Assembly (NCBI GenBank): GCA_947066105.1 | Contig: CAMSYM010000001.1 | Location: 310,001-374,000, forward strand | Origin: an uncultured Clostridia bacterium | GTDB taxonomy: Bacteria; Bacillota; Clostridia; Christensenellales; Pumilibacteraceae | DNA length: 64,000 bases | Reading direction: 5' to 3' | Shown: positions 30,378 through 39,797 of the stretch, one piece after another | Layout of the letters: the number at the start of each line of letters is the position of its first letter | How positions within the stretch are numbered: the first letter of the stretch is position 1 | Position numbers and translations under genes: made by a program | Notes under the pieces: generated by a model | Databases searched by the model: none | What the model was told of the DNA's origin: nothing | The model's input: the letters and a program-made list of their open reading frames with translations, nothing else

Positions 30378-31075
30378 AGTTGATAGACCGCGCTCAGCAC
30401 GGCGACAGATCGGCGAGCGAACGACTATTGACCGATAATTCGCCGCTTATAAAGTCGGTGATCAGACGTTATAAAAACAAGGGCGTAGAGTACGACGATC
30501 TTTATCAACTCGGTTGCGTCGGGTTTATCAAGGCAATAAAAAACTTTTCGACGGCGTTCGACGTGCGGTTTTCCACTTATGCCGTACCTATGATCGCGGG
30601 CGAAGTAAAGCGTTTTTTACGCGATGACGGACCGATAAAGGTGTCGCGCGGCACAAAAGCCGCCGCCATCAAGATCGCGCGTTTTACGGAAGAATACAAG
30701 CACGAAAACGGCGAATCTCCGACGATAGAAGTTATTGCCGAAAAATTCGGGATCGAGCCGCAGGAAGCCGTATTCATCATGGATTCTGGTAGGTATCCCG
30801 TGTCTATCTACGACAGCAACGACGACAGCTCGCGCACTCTGCTCGATAAATTGCAAACAGCCGAAAACGAGGAAGAGAAGCTCGATAAAATGATGCTCAA
30901 AAAAATGCTCAACGATCTGCCCGCGCGCGATAAAAAGATCATTCTGCTACGTTATTTCGCCGACAAAACGCAATCCGAAGTCGCGCGTGTATTACATGTA
31001 TCGCAAGTGCAGATATCGAGATTGGAGAACAAAATTTTGGTGAAAATGCGCACCGAATACGCCGAAAACGGCTGA
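30356..31075 (+). CDS. sigF: Sporulation sigma factor SigF (SpoIIAC)
   Basis: Sigma-70 regions (YKNKGVEYDDLYQLGCVGFIKAIKNF; FSTYAVPMIAGEVKRFLRDDG); TTG start overlapping spoIIAB by 22 bp. Confidence 0.95.
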   Translation: MEREETLKLIDRAQHGDRSASERLLTDNSPLIKSVIRRYKNKGVEYDDLYQLGCVGFIKAIKNFSTAFDVRFSTYAVPMIAGEVKRFLRDDGPIKVSRGTKAAAIKIARFTEEYKHENGESPTIEVIAEKFGIEPQEAVFIMDSGRYPVSIYDSNDDSSRTLLDKLQTAENEEEKLDKMMLKKMLNDLPARDKKIILLRYFADKTQSEVARVLHVSQVQISRLENKILVKMRTEYAENG

Positions 31076-31099
31076 CTGTCGCAAATAAGTATAACGTCA

Positions 31100-31134
31100 A
31101 AATAAAAGGTACCGGTAAGCGCCTTTTATTTTTT
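31100..31134 (+). terminator. Intrinsic terminator after sigF
   Basis: AAATAAAAGG-N12-CCTTTTATTT followed by TTT. Confidence 0.75.
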
Positions 31135-31156
31135 GCGTTTTTTTGCGTGCGGATCT

Positions 31157-31186
31157 GAATATTATCGTATTTTCTTCGACAAATTA
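31157..31186 (+). promoter_or_regulatory. Candidate forespore (SigG/SigF-type) promoter of the spoVA operon
   Basis: GAATA (31157-31161) - 18 nt - CAAATTA (31180-31186), resembling SigG GHATR / CATnHTA with one mismatch. Confidence 0.4.
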
Positions 31187-31298
31187 GATATATGAAAAAT
31201 TCGGATAACCACATTGGCGAAGGGCTTACCGTCGTTTCCGAGCGCGAACAATGGGCGCCGAAAAAAGGCAAGCCGATCGAAAAGTCGTAGGAGATATC

Positions 31299-31772
31299 AT
31301 GTCGCAAAATACAAACGCCGTCAAAGCGCGCAACGAGCGGTACAACAAATACGTCGAAACCGTAACCCCCAAAACAAGCATACCGAAAGCGCTGTTCCAC
31401 AGCTTCGCGGTGGGCGGACTGACATGCGTAATAGGACAGGGCATAGGCGATATAGTAAAACTGATCTCGCCGACCATGCCTAACGATATGGTTTCCAACA
31501 TCACGTCGATGATATTGGTGACCGTAGCCATACTATTCACCGGCTTGGGCTTTTTCGACGTGATAGCGCGACAGGGCGGCGCAGGCTCGTTCCTGCCGAT
31601 AACGGGCTTCGCAAACGCTATGGCGAGCGCGTCTATGGAATTCAAGACCGAAGGTTTGATATTCGGAACGAGCGTAAAGCTGTTTTCGGTAGTGGGACCC
31701 GTCGTAGTGAACGGCATAGTTTGGTCTACCGTTGCGGGATTGATCAATTTGCTCATATTGGGGATGAAATAA
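31299..31772 (+). CDS. spoVAC: Stage V sporulation protein AC
   Basis: FHSFAVGGLTCVIGQGIGDIV...GGAGSFLPITGFANAMASASMEFKTEGLIFGTSVKLFSVVGPVVVNG; RBS GTAGGAG upstream of ATG 31299. Confidence 0.95.
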   Translation: MSQNTNAVKARNERYNKYVETVTPKTSIPKALFHSFAVGGLTCVIGQGIGDIVKLISPTMPNDMVSNITSMILVTVAILFTGLGFFDVIARQGGAGSFLPITGFANAMASASMEFKTEGLIFGTSVKLFSVVGPVVVNGIVWSTVAGLINLLILGMK

Positions 31773-32878
31773 TGTCGCTGTTTAAAAGATCGGAAAAAAA
31801 CGATTCGGCAGCCGTCGAACAGAGCAGTGCGGAATTTCCGTTGCGCACTCCGTCGGCGCGTCAACGCATAATGCGGTTTTTCAATACGCCGAGAATAGTC
31901 GGAAAAATGAGCGTAGTGGGCGAGAAAGAAAGCAAAGGTCCGATGGGAAAATATTTTTCCAAATGCGAAACCGACGATAAAATGGGCGAAAAAACATTCG
32001 AGCGCGCCGAGATACGCATGGTCGACACGGCAGTACGCGGCGCGATACGCGACGCTCGGCTCGGAATAGACGATATCGACGTTATGGTATCCGGCGACCT
32101 TCTAAATCAAATGACTACGTCGAGCTATGCCGTGCGCGATCTCGGCATTCCGCATATAGGCATTTACGGCGCATGCTCGACAATGACCGAAGGGCTTATG
32201 CTCGCGGCGTCGCTCGTAGACAGCGGATATTATAAAAACGTCGTTTGCGCGGCGTCGAGCCACTTTGCAACGGCGGAACGTCAATTCAGATATCCGCTCG
32301 AATACGGATGTCAGCGTCCGCCTTACGCGCAATGGACGGTCACTGGCGCGGGCGCGTCGGTAGTTTCGACCAATAACGCGCAGACCGAACGTTTCCCTAA
32401 AATAGTCGCAGCGATACCCGGATTGATTACCGATTACGGCGTAAACGATCTCAACAATATGGGCGCGGCAATGGCGCCCGCCGCGCTCGATACCATGTAT
32501 ACGATGCTGACGCAATCGGGCTTTACCGAAAACGATTTCGACATGATAGTTACGGGCGATCTCGGCAAGCTCGGTTCGGATATTTTGCGCGATCTCATGC
32601 GCGAACGCGGTATACGGCTCGGACAGAATTATATCGACTGCGGCAACATTATATACGACGTCGATCAAAAATGTTATCAAGGAGGGAGCGGTTGCGCGTG
32701 TTCGGCTACGATATTCAATTCGTACATCATGGACAAACTGACTTCCGGCGAGTTCAAGCGCATAGCGTATTTGGCAACGGGCGCGCTTATGAGTACGCAA
32801 AGCTGTTATCAAGGCGAAACTATACCGTGCATATCGCACGCCGTCATAGTCGAAAGTCCGTTCGGGGGAGAAAAATAA
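31772..32878 (+). CDS. spoVAD: Stage V sporulation protein AD
   Basis: Thiolase-fold SpoVAD: GYYKNVVCAASSHFATAERQFRYPLEYGCQRPPYAQWTVTGAGA. Confidence 0.96.
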   Translation: MSLFKRSEKNDSAAVEQSSAEFPLRTPSARQRIMRFFNTPRIVGKMSVVGEKESKGPMGKYFSKCETDDKMGEKTFERAEIRMVDTAVRGAIRDARLGIDDIDVMVSGDLLNQMTTSSYAVRDLGIPHIGIYGACSTMTEGLMLAASLVDSGYYKNVVCAASSHFATAERQFRYPLEYGCQRPPYAQWTVTGAGASVVSTNNAQTERFPKIVAAIPGLITDYGVNDLNNMGAAMAPAALDTMYTMLTQSGFTENDFDMIVTGDLGKLGSDILRDLMRERGIRLGQNYIDCGNIIYDVDQKCYQGGSGCACSATIFNSYIMDKLTSGEFKRIAYLATGALMSTQSCYQGETIPCISHAVIVESPFGGEK

Positions 32879-33252
32879 TGGAAATACTGCAAAACATAGC
32901 TACTTACGCCATAGTATTCGCAACCGGCGGCGCGCTGTGCGCGATAGCCGAGCTGTTGGTCGTGCGCACGAAGCTCACGCCCGCGCGCATTCTCGTCATA
33001 TTCTTGATAGCTGGGATAATATTGGAAAGCGTAGGCGTTTACGATTATATATTCAAGGTGTGTCAAGCGGGGATAAGCGTTCCTATCGTTGGCTTCGGCG
33101 CGGCGCTCGCCAAAGGATCTATCGAAATGGCGCGGTCGGTCGGTTTTTTGGGCGCGTTTGCGGGCGGACTCGTTCGCACGGCGTACGGCGTCGGCGCGGC
33201 TGTCGTGATGAGCTATATCGTCACGCTGGTATTCAATCCGCGCACAAAATAA
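32878..33252 (+). CDS. spoVAE: Stage V sporulation protein AE (SpoVAEb type)
   Basis: FATGGALCAIAELLVVRTKLTPARILVIFLIAGIILESVGVYD; overlaps spoVAD stop. Confidence 0.93.
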   Translation: MEILQNIATYAIVFATGGALCAIAELLVVRTKLTPARILVIFLIAGIILESVGVYDYIFKVCQAGISVPIVGFGAALAKGSIEMARSVGFLGAFAGGLVRTAYGVGAAVVMSYIVTLVFNPRTK

Positions 33253-33292
33253 TCGGGTAACTATTCGTCGTCACGCGCATATATATAGTGTT

Positions 33293-33970
33293 ATGAACGG
33301 GCGATGCAGAACAATAAAGCGCAAGCACAGCAAACGAAAGATATTGTTTGCCGTGCTTTTGTTTATAGGCGCGATCGCGGCGGGCGTTTGCATTTTTATC
33401 AAGATGAACGTCAATCCGATGATCGTAACCATCTCCAACGAACGCATACGCGCAATGACGACGGAAGCTGTGAGCGCCGCCGTCGTAGACGTGATGAGCG
33501 AGAATTCGGATCTGGAATTTTTCCAAGTGGAGCGCGACGGTAATAAGAATATAACGAGCGTCGATATGAACGTCGACGCCATCAATGCGCTCGCGCAAAA
33601 AATTACGGTCAAAGCGCAAAGCAATATCAACGCCGTAGGTAACGACGGTATAACAATACCCGTCGGCTCGCTGAGCGGGGTAACGCTGTTTACCGGTTTG
33701 GGACCGGATATCAAGATCAAAATATATCTCGTAGGCTCTACAAAAACGCAGATAACGTCCGAATTTACCGAGTCGGGCATAAATCAAACATTGCACAGGC
33801 TGTATTTCAACATATCGAGTTCGGTAGCGGTCGCCGTACCCGGACTTCCGTCCACCGTCAATACGAAAACGCAAGTGCTGATGAGCGAAATGATAATAAT
33901 AGGCGAAGTCCCGCCTACGTATTTGCAATCGACTTCTGTCGGCGATCTTCTCGACCTTGCCTCCAATTAA
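33293..33970 (+). CDS. yunB: Sporulation protein YunB
   Basis: TM segment then NERIRAMTTEAVSAAVVDVMSE...ITIPVGSLSGVTLFTGLGPDIKIKI typical of YunB. Confidence 0.92.
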   Translation: MNGRCRTIKRKHSKRKILFAVLLFIGAIAAGVCIFIKMNVNPMIVTISNERIRAMTTEAVSAAVVDVMSENSDLEFFQVERDGNKNITSVDMNVDAINALAQKITVKAQSNINAVGNDGITIPVGSLSGVTLFTGLGPDIKIKIYLVGSTKTQITSEFTESGINQTLHRLYFNISSSVAVAVPGLPSTVNTKTQVLMSEMIIIGEVPPTYLQSTSVGDLLDLASN

Positions 33971-34003
33971 TCGCAAAATAACTGGAAAACAGCGTTAAAA
34001 CGA

Positions 34004-34032
34004 TTGCGTAACGACGCTAAACGTGTTACAAT
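34004..34032 (+). promoter_or_regulatory. SigmaA-type promoter of the pheST leader
   Basis: TTGCGT-17-TACAAT. Confidence 0.65.
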
Positions 34033-34039
34033 ATGTTCG

Positions 34040-34258
34040 TAATACAAGATGCGTTTGAGTACGGCACAAGACAAAGCGCAAAAAAAACAGAGAACCGTCC
34101 GCGGCTGAAAGACGGTACGCGCTTCAAAATATTCACCGTACGAGCACCGTCGCCGAAAGCAATATTAAGCGACGGCGTATGCCGCGTTACGAGCATAAAG
34201 AGCCCAAATTCGGGTGGTACAGCGTTATTATACGCCCCGATACCTATCGGGGTTTTTT
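34040..34258 (+). promoter_or_regulatory. T-box leader (tRNA-Phe-sensing) upstream of pheST
   Basis: T-box core TTCGGGTGGTACAGCG (34210-34224); Stem I base GTACGG (34059)/CCGTAC (34136), AAGCGC/GCGCTT, ACCGTC/GACGGT; AGAGA motif; terminator CCCCGATA-CC-TATCGGGG-TTTTTT; candidate specifier TTC (34132-34134). Confidence 0.92.
34235..34258 (+). terminator. T-box terminator hairpin
   Basis: CCCCGATA-CC-TATCGGGG followed by T6. Confidence 0.92.
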
Positions 34259-34280
34259 GTTTGAAATTTTCGGAGGAACC

Positions 34281-35300
34281 ATGAAACTTAACGAGATCCG
34301 CGAAGAAGCGCGAAAAAAACTCGCCGCAATGCACGCTCGGTCGGAACGCGACCTTGCCGCTTTAAAGACTTATCTTTTCGGTAAAGCGGGCGTTTTGACG
34401 GGGCTTATGAAGTCGCTCAAAGACTTACCGCAGGACGAACGTCCGCAAGCAGGCAAGGAGATAAACGACGTTCGCGTCGAACTTTCCGCCATGTGCGACG
34501 AAAAGGAAAAAGAGCTTCACAGGCTCGCGATCGAAGAGTCGCTCAACGCCGAGCAAATCGATTTGTCGATAGATAAGCCCTGTCACGCCGTCGGCGCGCG
34601 TCATCCGCTGAACACCGTCAAAAACAGACTCATCGACTATTTTATAGGTAACGGCTATATCGTATACGACAGTCCCGAGATAGAAACCGATTATTATAAT
34701 TTTCAAGCGTTGAACGTTCCGCCCGACCATCCCGCGCGCGACATGCAAGACACGTTTTTCATCAACGACGGTATTTTGTTGCGCACCCAAACTTCCGCGG
34801 GGCAGATCCGTCTTATGGAAAAGTTTAAGCCGCCCATAAAAATGATTTGTCCCGGACGCGTTTTCCGCAACGACGACGACTCCACGCATTCGCCCGTATT
34901 CCATCAAATGGAAGGGCTTGTGGTCGATAAAAACGTCACGCTGTGCGATCTTAAAGGCACGCTGGAAAACTTCGCAAAGTTCATTTTCGGCGAGCAAACG
35001 ACCATACGCTTCCGTCCGAGCTATTTCCCGTTTACCGAGCCGAGCGTCGAAGTGGACGTATCTTGTTTCAACTGCCACGGCGACGGTTGCAGAGTATGCA
35101 AAAATACCGGCTGGATAGAAATTCTCGGCGCGGGCATGGTCAACCGTAGAGTACTCGAAAACTGCGGGATCGATCCGAACGAGTATCAAGGTTTTGCATT
35201 CGGCATGGGGCTTGACCGCATAACGATGATAGAATGCGCTATCAACGATATCAAGCTGTTATGGGAAAATGACGTGCGCTTTTTGCGTCAATTCAAGTAA
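34281..35300 (+). CDS. pheS: Phenylalanine--tRNA ligase alpha subunit
   Basis: HPLNTVKNRLIDYFIGNGYIVYDSPEIETDYYNFQALNVPPDHPARDMQDTFF; FRNDDDSTHSPVFHQMEGLVVD. Confidence 0.98.
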   Translation: MKLNEIREEARKKLAAMHARSERDLAALKTYLFGKAGVLTGLMKSLKDLPQDERPQAGKEINDVRVELSAMCDEKEKELHRLAIEESLNAEQIDLSIDKPCHAVGARHPLNTVKNRLIDYFIGNGYIVYDSPEIETDYYNFQALNVPPDHPARDMQDTFFINDGILLRTQTSAGQIRLMEKFKPPIKMICPGRVFRNDDDSTHSPVFHQMEGLVVDKNVTLCDLKGTLENFAKFIFGEQTTIRFRPSYFPFTEPSVEVDVSCFNCHGDGCRVCKNTGWIEILGAGMVNRRVLENCGIDPNEYQGFAFGMGLDRITMIECAINDIKLLWENDVRFLRQFK

Positions 35301-35310
35301 GGAGAACGTT

Positions 35311-37680
35311 ATGAAACTGCCTTTAAGCTGGTTAAAAGATTATGTCGATATAGGCGACGTCACGCCGCAACAGCTCGCGGACAAGCTGTTGTCCATCGGA
35401 TTCGAAGTCGAAGAAATAATAACGCCGCGCACCGATATAACGGGCGTGGTAGTGGGGCGCGTCGAACGGATAGTTCGACACGAAAACTCGGACAAGCTGT
35501 GGATATGTCAAATCGATATAGGCGCGGAACGCGTGCAGATCGTTACGGGCGCTCAAAACGTCAAGCAGGGCGATCTCGTACCCGTCGCCACCGTCGGCGC
35601 GACGTTGCCCGACGGTAAACATATAACGGCGGCGAAGCTACGCGGCGCGGACAGCTTCGGCATGCTGTGCGGCGGAAGCGAGCTATGCGTTGACGACGAC
35701 GTTATTGACGGCGCGAGCGTGGACGGCATATTGATCTTGCCCGATAACGCTACGGTCGGCGAAAACATCATGCGCACGCTCGGAATAGACGATACGGTAC
35801 TCGACGTATCGATCACGGCAAACCGTCCCGATTGCCAAGCGATAGTAAATCTTGCGCGCGAAATTTCGGTGCTTTTGGATAAGCCGTTCAAAATGCCGAA
35901 ATTGACTTATAAAACTCACGGCGAGTATGCGTTGCCGCCCGTCGAGATACGGGACAAAAAACTTTGCAGCAGATATTTGGGGCGAGCCGTGACCGACGTT
36001 AAAATACAAAAATCGCCCAAATGGATGCGCGACAGATTGAGAATGTGCGGTATCCGTCCTATTTGCAATCTTGTGGATATTACCAACTACGTGCTATTGG
36101 AGTTCGGACAGCCGTTGCACGCCTTCGATATGAAATATATCGACGAGCGCATAATCGTCCGTAAGGGCGAAAATAACGAAAAAATAACGGCGCTCGACGG
36201 TAAAGAATACGAAGTTAACGACGTTTTAGTAATTGCCGACGCGCATAAACCGCTCGCGATCGCGGGGATAATGGGCGGCGAATACACAAGCATTTTCCCC
36301 GATACTCGCGACGTGTTTTTGGAATCGGCACGGTTCGAGCGCAGCAACGTACGCCGTACGTCGAGAAAGATAGGGTTGCGTTCGGACTCGTCGGCACGGT
36401 TCGAAAAGGGAGTGGACTGGCGTTCGGTCGAGTTGGGTTCGGAACGCGCGCTCGCACTCGTCGACGTTCTCAAATGCGGCAAAGTCATGCAGGGCGTTAC
36501 AGCCGACGGTACGGAACGTCCGATCGAAAAAGTAATACGCACGACAAAAACGGAGATCTGCGGTCTGCTCGGTATAGACATCGATAAAAAAACGATCGTC
36601 TCGTTGCTCAAAAAACAAGGCATATCGGTCAAATGCGAAGGGCAAACGCTCGTATGTACGATCCCGCTCGTGCGCGAGGACATAGACGGCTATCCCGATC
36701 TTGCCGAAGACGTTATGCGTTTTTACGGATATGATAACATAATATCGACGCATTCCGAAAATACTCGTCAAACCCGCGGCGGCAGGAACATCCACGATGA
36801 AAACGTTGAAAGGATAAAAGCAGTTATGCAAGCGCTCGGCGCGGACGAGATACTTAATTATTCGTTCGTTTCGCCCGATGCGCTCGACAAATTGCTCATA
36901 CGAAGCGACGACGCTTTGCGCAAGGAAATCACGCTGAAAAATCCCATCAGTCGCGACATATCGGTCATGCGCACGCAACTCGTCTCTTCCATGCTGACGT
37001 CGTTGTCTCGCAATTGCGCGCGCAAAAACGACAGTCTGCGCTTTTACGAACTCGGCAAAACTTTTGTAGCCAAAGCTCTGCCGCTCGTCGAATTGCCGCA
37101 AGAACGCGAAATACTGAGTATAGGCATTTGCAACGACGGTGATTTTTACACGCTCAAATCTATTGTAAAGGAAGTCGTCGGGATGTTCGGCGAACCGCGG
37201 TTTAGCGTATCGTCGGCGGCATATCTGCATCCCAAACAGTCTTTGCACGTCGAAACGAACGGCATAGTAGGCGATTTCGGCAAATTGCATCCGCTCGTTT
37301 GCGAAAATTACGATCTGCCTGCCGAAGTATACGTCGCGCATATAGATGTTGCGGACGCGCTCGAAACGCCGTTGACTATTGCCAAGCATACGCCGCTGTC
37401 GAAACTCCATCCCGTCGACCGCGATCTCGCGCTCGTAGTCAGAAAAAGCGTCGCCGTCGGCGACATGCTTTCGGCTGTGAAAAGCGTCAGCCCGTATATT
37501 ATAGCCGTCAAGCTGTTCGATATATACGACGGCGCGCAAATTGCGGACGGTCATAAAAGCGTCGCTTTTTCATTGCGCATACAACCGACCGAGTCGACGT
37601 TCTCCGACGGCGAAATCAAAGCTATAATAGACGCCGTCATCGAAAAAGCCCGTACCGAATACGGCGCGGTACTGCGTTGA
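35311..37680 (+). CDS. pheT: Phenylalanine--tRNA ligase beta subunit
   Basis: MKLPLSWLKDYVDI; tRNA-binding domain; B3/B4; FDX-ACB C-terminus. Confidence 0.98.
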   Translation: MKLPLSWLKDYVDIGDVTPQQLADKLLSIGFEVEEIITPRTDITGVVVGRVERIVRHENSDKLWICQIDIGAERVQIVTGAQNVKQGDLVPVATVGATLPDGKHITAAKLRGADSFGMLCGGSELCVDDDVIDGASVDGILILPDNATVGENIMRTLGIDDTVLDVSITANRPDCQAIVNLAREISVLLDKPFKMPKLTYKTHGEYALPPVEIRDKKLCSRYLGRAVTDVKIQKSPKWMRDRLRMCGIRPICNLVDITNYVLLEFGQPLHAFDMKYIDERIIVRKGENNEKITALDGKEYEVNDVLVIADAHKPLAIAGIMGGEYTSIFPDTRDVFLESARFERSNVRRTSRKIGLRSDSSARFEKGVDWRSVELGSERALALVDVLKCGKVMQGVTADGTERPIEKVIRTTKTEICGLLGIDIDKKTIVSLLKKQGISVKCEGQTLVCTIPLVREDIDGYPDLAEDVMRFYGYDNIISTHSENTRQTRGGRNIHDENVERIKAVMQALGADEILNYSFVSPDALDKLLIRSDDALRKEITLKNPISRDISVMRTQLVSSMLTSLSRNCARKNDSLRFYELGKTFVAKALPLVELPQEREILSIGICNDGDFYTLKSIVKEVVGMFGEPRFSVSSAAYLHPKQSLHVETNGIVGDFGKLHPLVCENYDLPAEVYVAHIDVADALETPLTIAKHTPLSKLHPVDRDLALVVRKSVAVGDMLSAVKSVSPYIIAVKLFDIYDGAQIADGHKSVAFSLRIQPTESTFSDGEIKAIIDAVIEKARTEYGAVLR

Positions 37681-39797
37681 TGCAACTCGTAGCGCCGGCA
37701 GGCAGTTTCGGCGGACTCCGCGCGAGCGTTAAGGGCGGAGCGGATGCGGTATATCTCGGCTTGCCGCAGTTCGGCGCGCGCGCAAAAGCCGAAAATTTCG
37801 ACGAACAAACGTTTAAGCACGCCGTGGAATACGCGCATACGTTCGGCGTAAAGGTATTTGTAACGCTCAACACGCTTATTAAAGACAGCGAAATGTCGAG
37901 CGCACTCAAAACAGCCGAATTCGTTTACAATGCGGGTGCCGACGCGGCGATAGTTCAGGATATAAGATTTATAGAACAACTGAAAAAAAGGTTGCCCGAC
38001 TTCGTATTGCATGCAAGCACGCAATTGGGCATACACAATGCGGACGGCGCAAAAACATTGGCTCGACTCGGCATCAAGCGCGCCGTGCTTTCACGCGAAA
38101 CGTTGCCCGAAGATATCGTCGAGATAAAAGCGACCGGCGCCGAGATCGAATATTTCGTTCAGGGCGCGCTGTGCGTTAGCTTTTCGGGCAATTGTTATTT
38201 TTCTTCGCTCGCATCGTCGTACAGCGGAAACCGCGGAAAATGCATGCAGTTATGCCGAAAACAATACGAATTCGACGGCAATCGCGGGTATTATTTATCC
38301 GCAAAAGACCTGTGCCTTTACGATAAATTGCGCATGCTGGAATCGCTCGGCGTGGACGCGATAAAGATAGAGGGACGCATGCGTTCCGACGAATACGCGT
38401 ATAGAACGGTAAGTATTTACAAGTCTAACATGCCCGCGGACCGTGCGATAGAAGGGCTGAAATCGGCGTTTAACCGCGGAGATTACTGTGCCGGCTACTT
38501 GGACGGCGACGCGCCGTTTCGCGTCATATACCCGCGCTCACAGTCAAATATAGGCAAATATATCGGTAATGTATCCGCAGTTAACGGCAAACGGCTTGTC
38601 GTGAACGGATATTCGCCCAATGCGGCGGACGGATACAAAATAATGCGCGACGGTCGCGAGATTTGCGGAGCGAGCGTGCAGGGCGGTCGGCTTATCGCAG
38701 ACGGCAGTTGCAAAGCGGGCGACCAAGTGCGCTTGACGTTCGACGGCGAATTTTCGCAACGCGCCGCGACCGCCGAACGCAAGCTCGGCGTCGAAGTGCG
38801 CGTCACGCTTGCGGCAAACGTTCCGCCGAGCGCCGTGCTTACTTGCGGAAAAACATCGGTCGCAGTCGGCGGCGACAGCGCGACGCAAACCGCTGTTTCT
38901 CGCGCTTTGACTGTCGAAGACGCGGTGCGCGCATTCTCGAAAACGTCCGATAAACCGTTTTCGCCGAATATATGCGTAAATATGACAAACAACTTGTTCA
39001 TGCCGATCTCTGCGCTCAACGAGTTCAGACGGAAAGCGTACGAAGCGCTCGAACGCGCCGTTATCGACGGGTATACGGTAAAGCGCGCAACAATGCCGTA
39101 TATCGGACTCGATTACAACAGGTTCGACGGACAAGGCAAGATGTTGATGGTAGAAAGCGCGGATATGCTCAACAAGAAAATTGTCGACGCGGTCGATTAT
39201 ATCGTTATCAATCCGCGCGATTACGCCGCTTTCGACGTGCCGAAGCTCGATAAACCGATCTTACTCAACGCACCGATAACAATGCGCGGCAAGGACAGGG
39301 AAGTCATAGCGGCGGCGATCGCGCGCGACGGTATCTACGGCGTGGTATCCAATAATCTTTATACGCTTTCGCTCACGGACAAACCGATATTACTCGGTTA
39401 CGGGCATAATATCATAGGCAAAACCGATCTTCCGCACATTCGTTCTTTCGAAGCGGACGATATAGACGGCGGTTTTACGTACGTATACGGCTATGCGCCC
39501 GTCATGACGCTTTGTCATTGTCCGTACGGAAAATGCAAAAACTGTTCGGGTACCGACACGCTCACCGACGAAAACGGCAGACGCTTTACTATGCGTCGGT
39601 ACAAAGCCGCTCATTGTTATTGGCAACTTCTTAATTGCGTTCCGCATTATTTATGCGATGTAGCAAAAGTGCGCGAACGCAAAAATTTGTTTTACGATTG
39701 TACGGGCGTCGATCGATCGACGATAGACGCAATATTGAACGGCGAACGTCCGACAAACGGATTTACGCGCGGGAATATAAACAAGGGTTTAAAATAA
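37680..39797 (+). CDS. Peptidase U32 family protein with DUF3656-like C-terminus (RlhA/TrhP-type RNA hydroxylation factor family)
   Basis: VAPAGSFGGLRASVKGGADAVYLGL; U32 signature region ALCVSFSGNCYFSSLASSYSGNRGKCMQLCRKQY. Confidence 0.92.
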   Translation: MQLVAPAGSFGGLRASVKGGADAVYLGLPQFGARAKAENFDEQTFKHAVEYAHTFGVKVFVTLNTLIKDSEMSSALKTAEFVYNAGADAAIVQDIRFIEQLKKRLPDFVLHASTQLGIHNADGAKTLARLGIKRAVLSRETLPEDIVEIKATGAEIEYFVQGALCVSFSGNCYFSSLASSYSGNRGKCMQLCRKQYEFDGNRGYYLSAKDLCLYDKLRMLESLGVDAIKIEGRMRSDEYAYRTVSIYKSNMPADRAIEGLKSAFNRGDYCAGYLDGDAPFRVIYPRSQSNIGKYIGNVSAVNGKRLVVNGYSPNAADGYKIMRDGREICGASVQGGRLIADGSCKAGDQVRLTFDGEFSQRAATAERKLGVEVRVTLAANVPPSAVLTCGKTSVAVGGDSATQTAVSRALTVEDAVRAFSKTSDKPFSPNICVNMTNNLFMPISALNEFRRKAYEALERAVIDGYTVKRATMPYIGLDYNRFDGQGKMLMVESADMLNKKIVDAVDYIVINPRDYAAFDVPKLDKPILLNAPITMRGKDREVIAAAIARDGIYGVVSNNLYTLSLTDKPILLGYGHNIIGKTDLPHIRSFEADDIDGGFTYVYGYAPVMTLCHCPYGKCKNCSGTDTLTDENGRRFTMRRYKAAHCYWQLLNCVPHYLCDVAKVRERKNLFYDCTGVDRSTIDAILNGERPTNGFTRGNINKGLK

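Noticed and set aside
34033-34284. 83-aa ORF upstream of pheS
   Set aside because: Lies entirely in the T-box leader RNA; structure explains the sequence better than coding.
36226-37554. 442-aa ORF on - strand opposite pheT
   Set aside because: Shadow ORF; pheT on + strand is full length and conserved.
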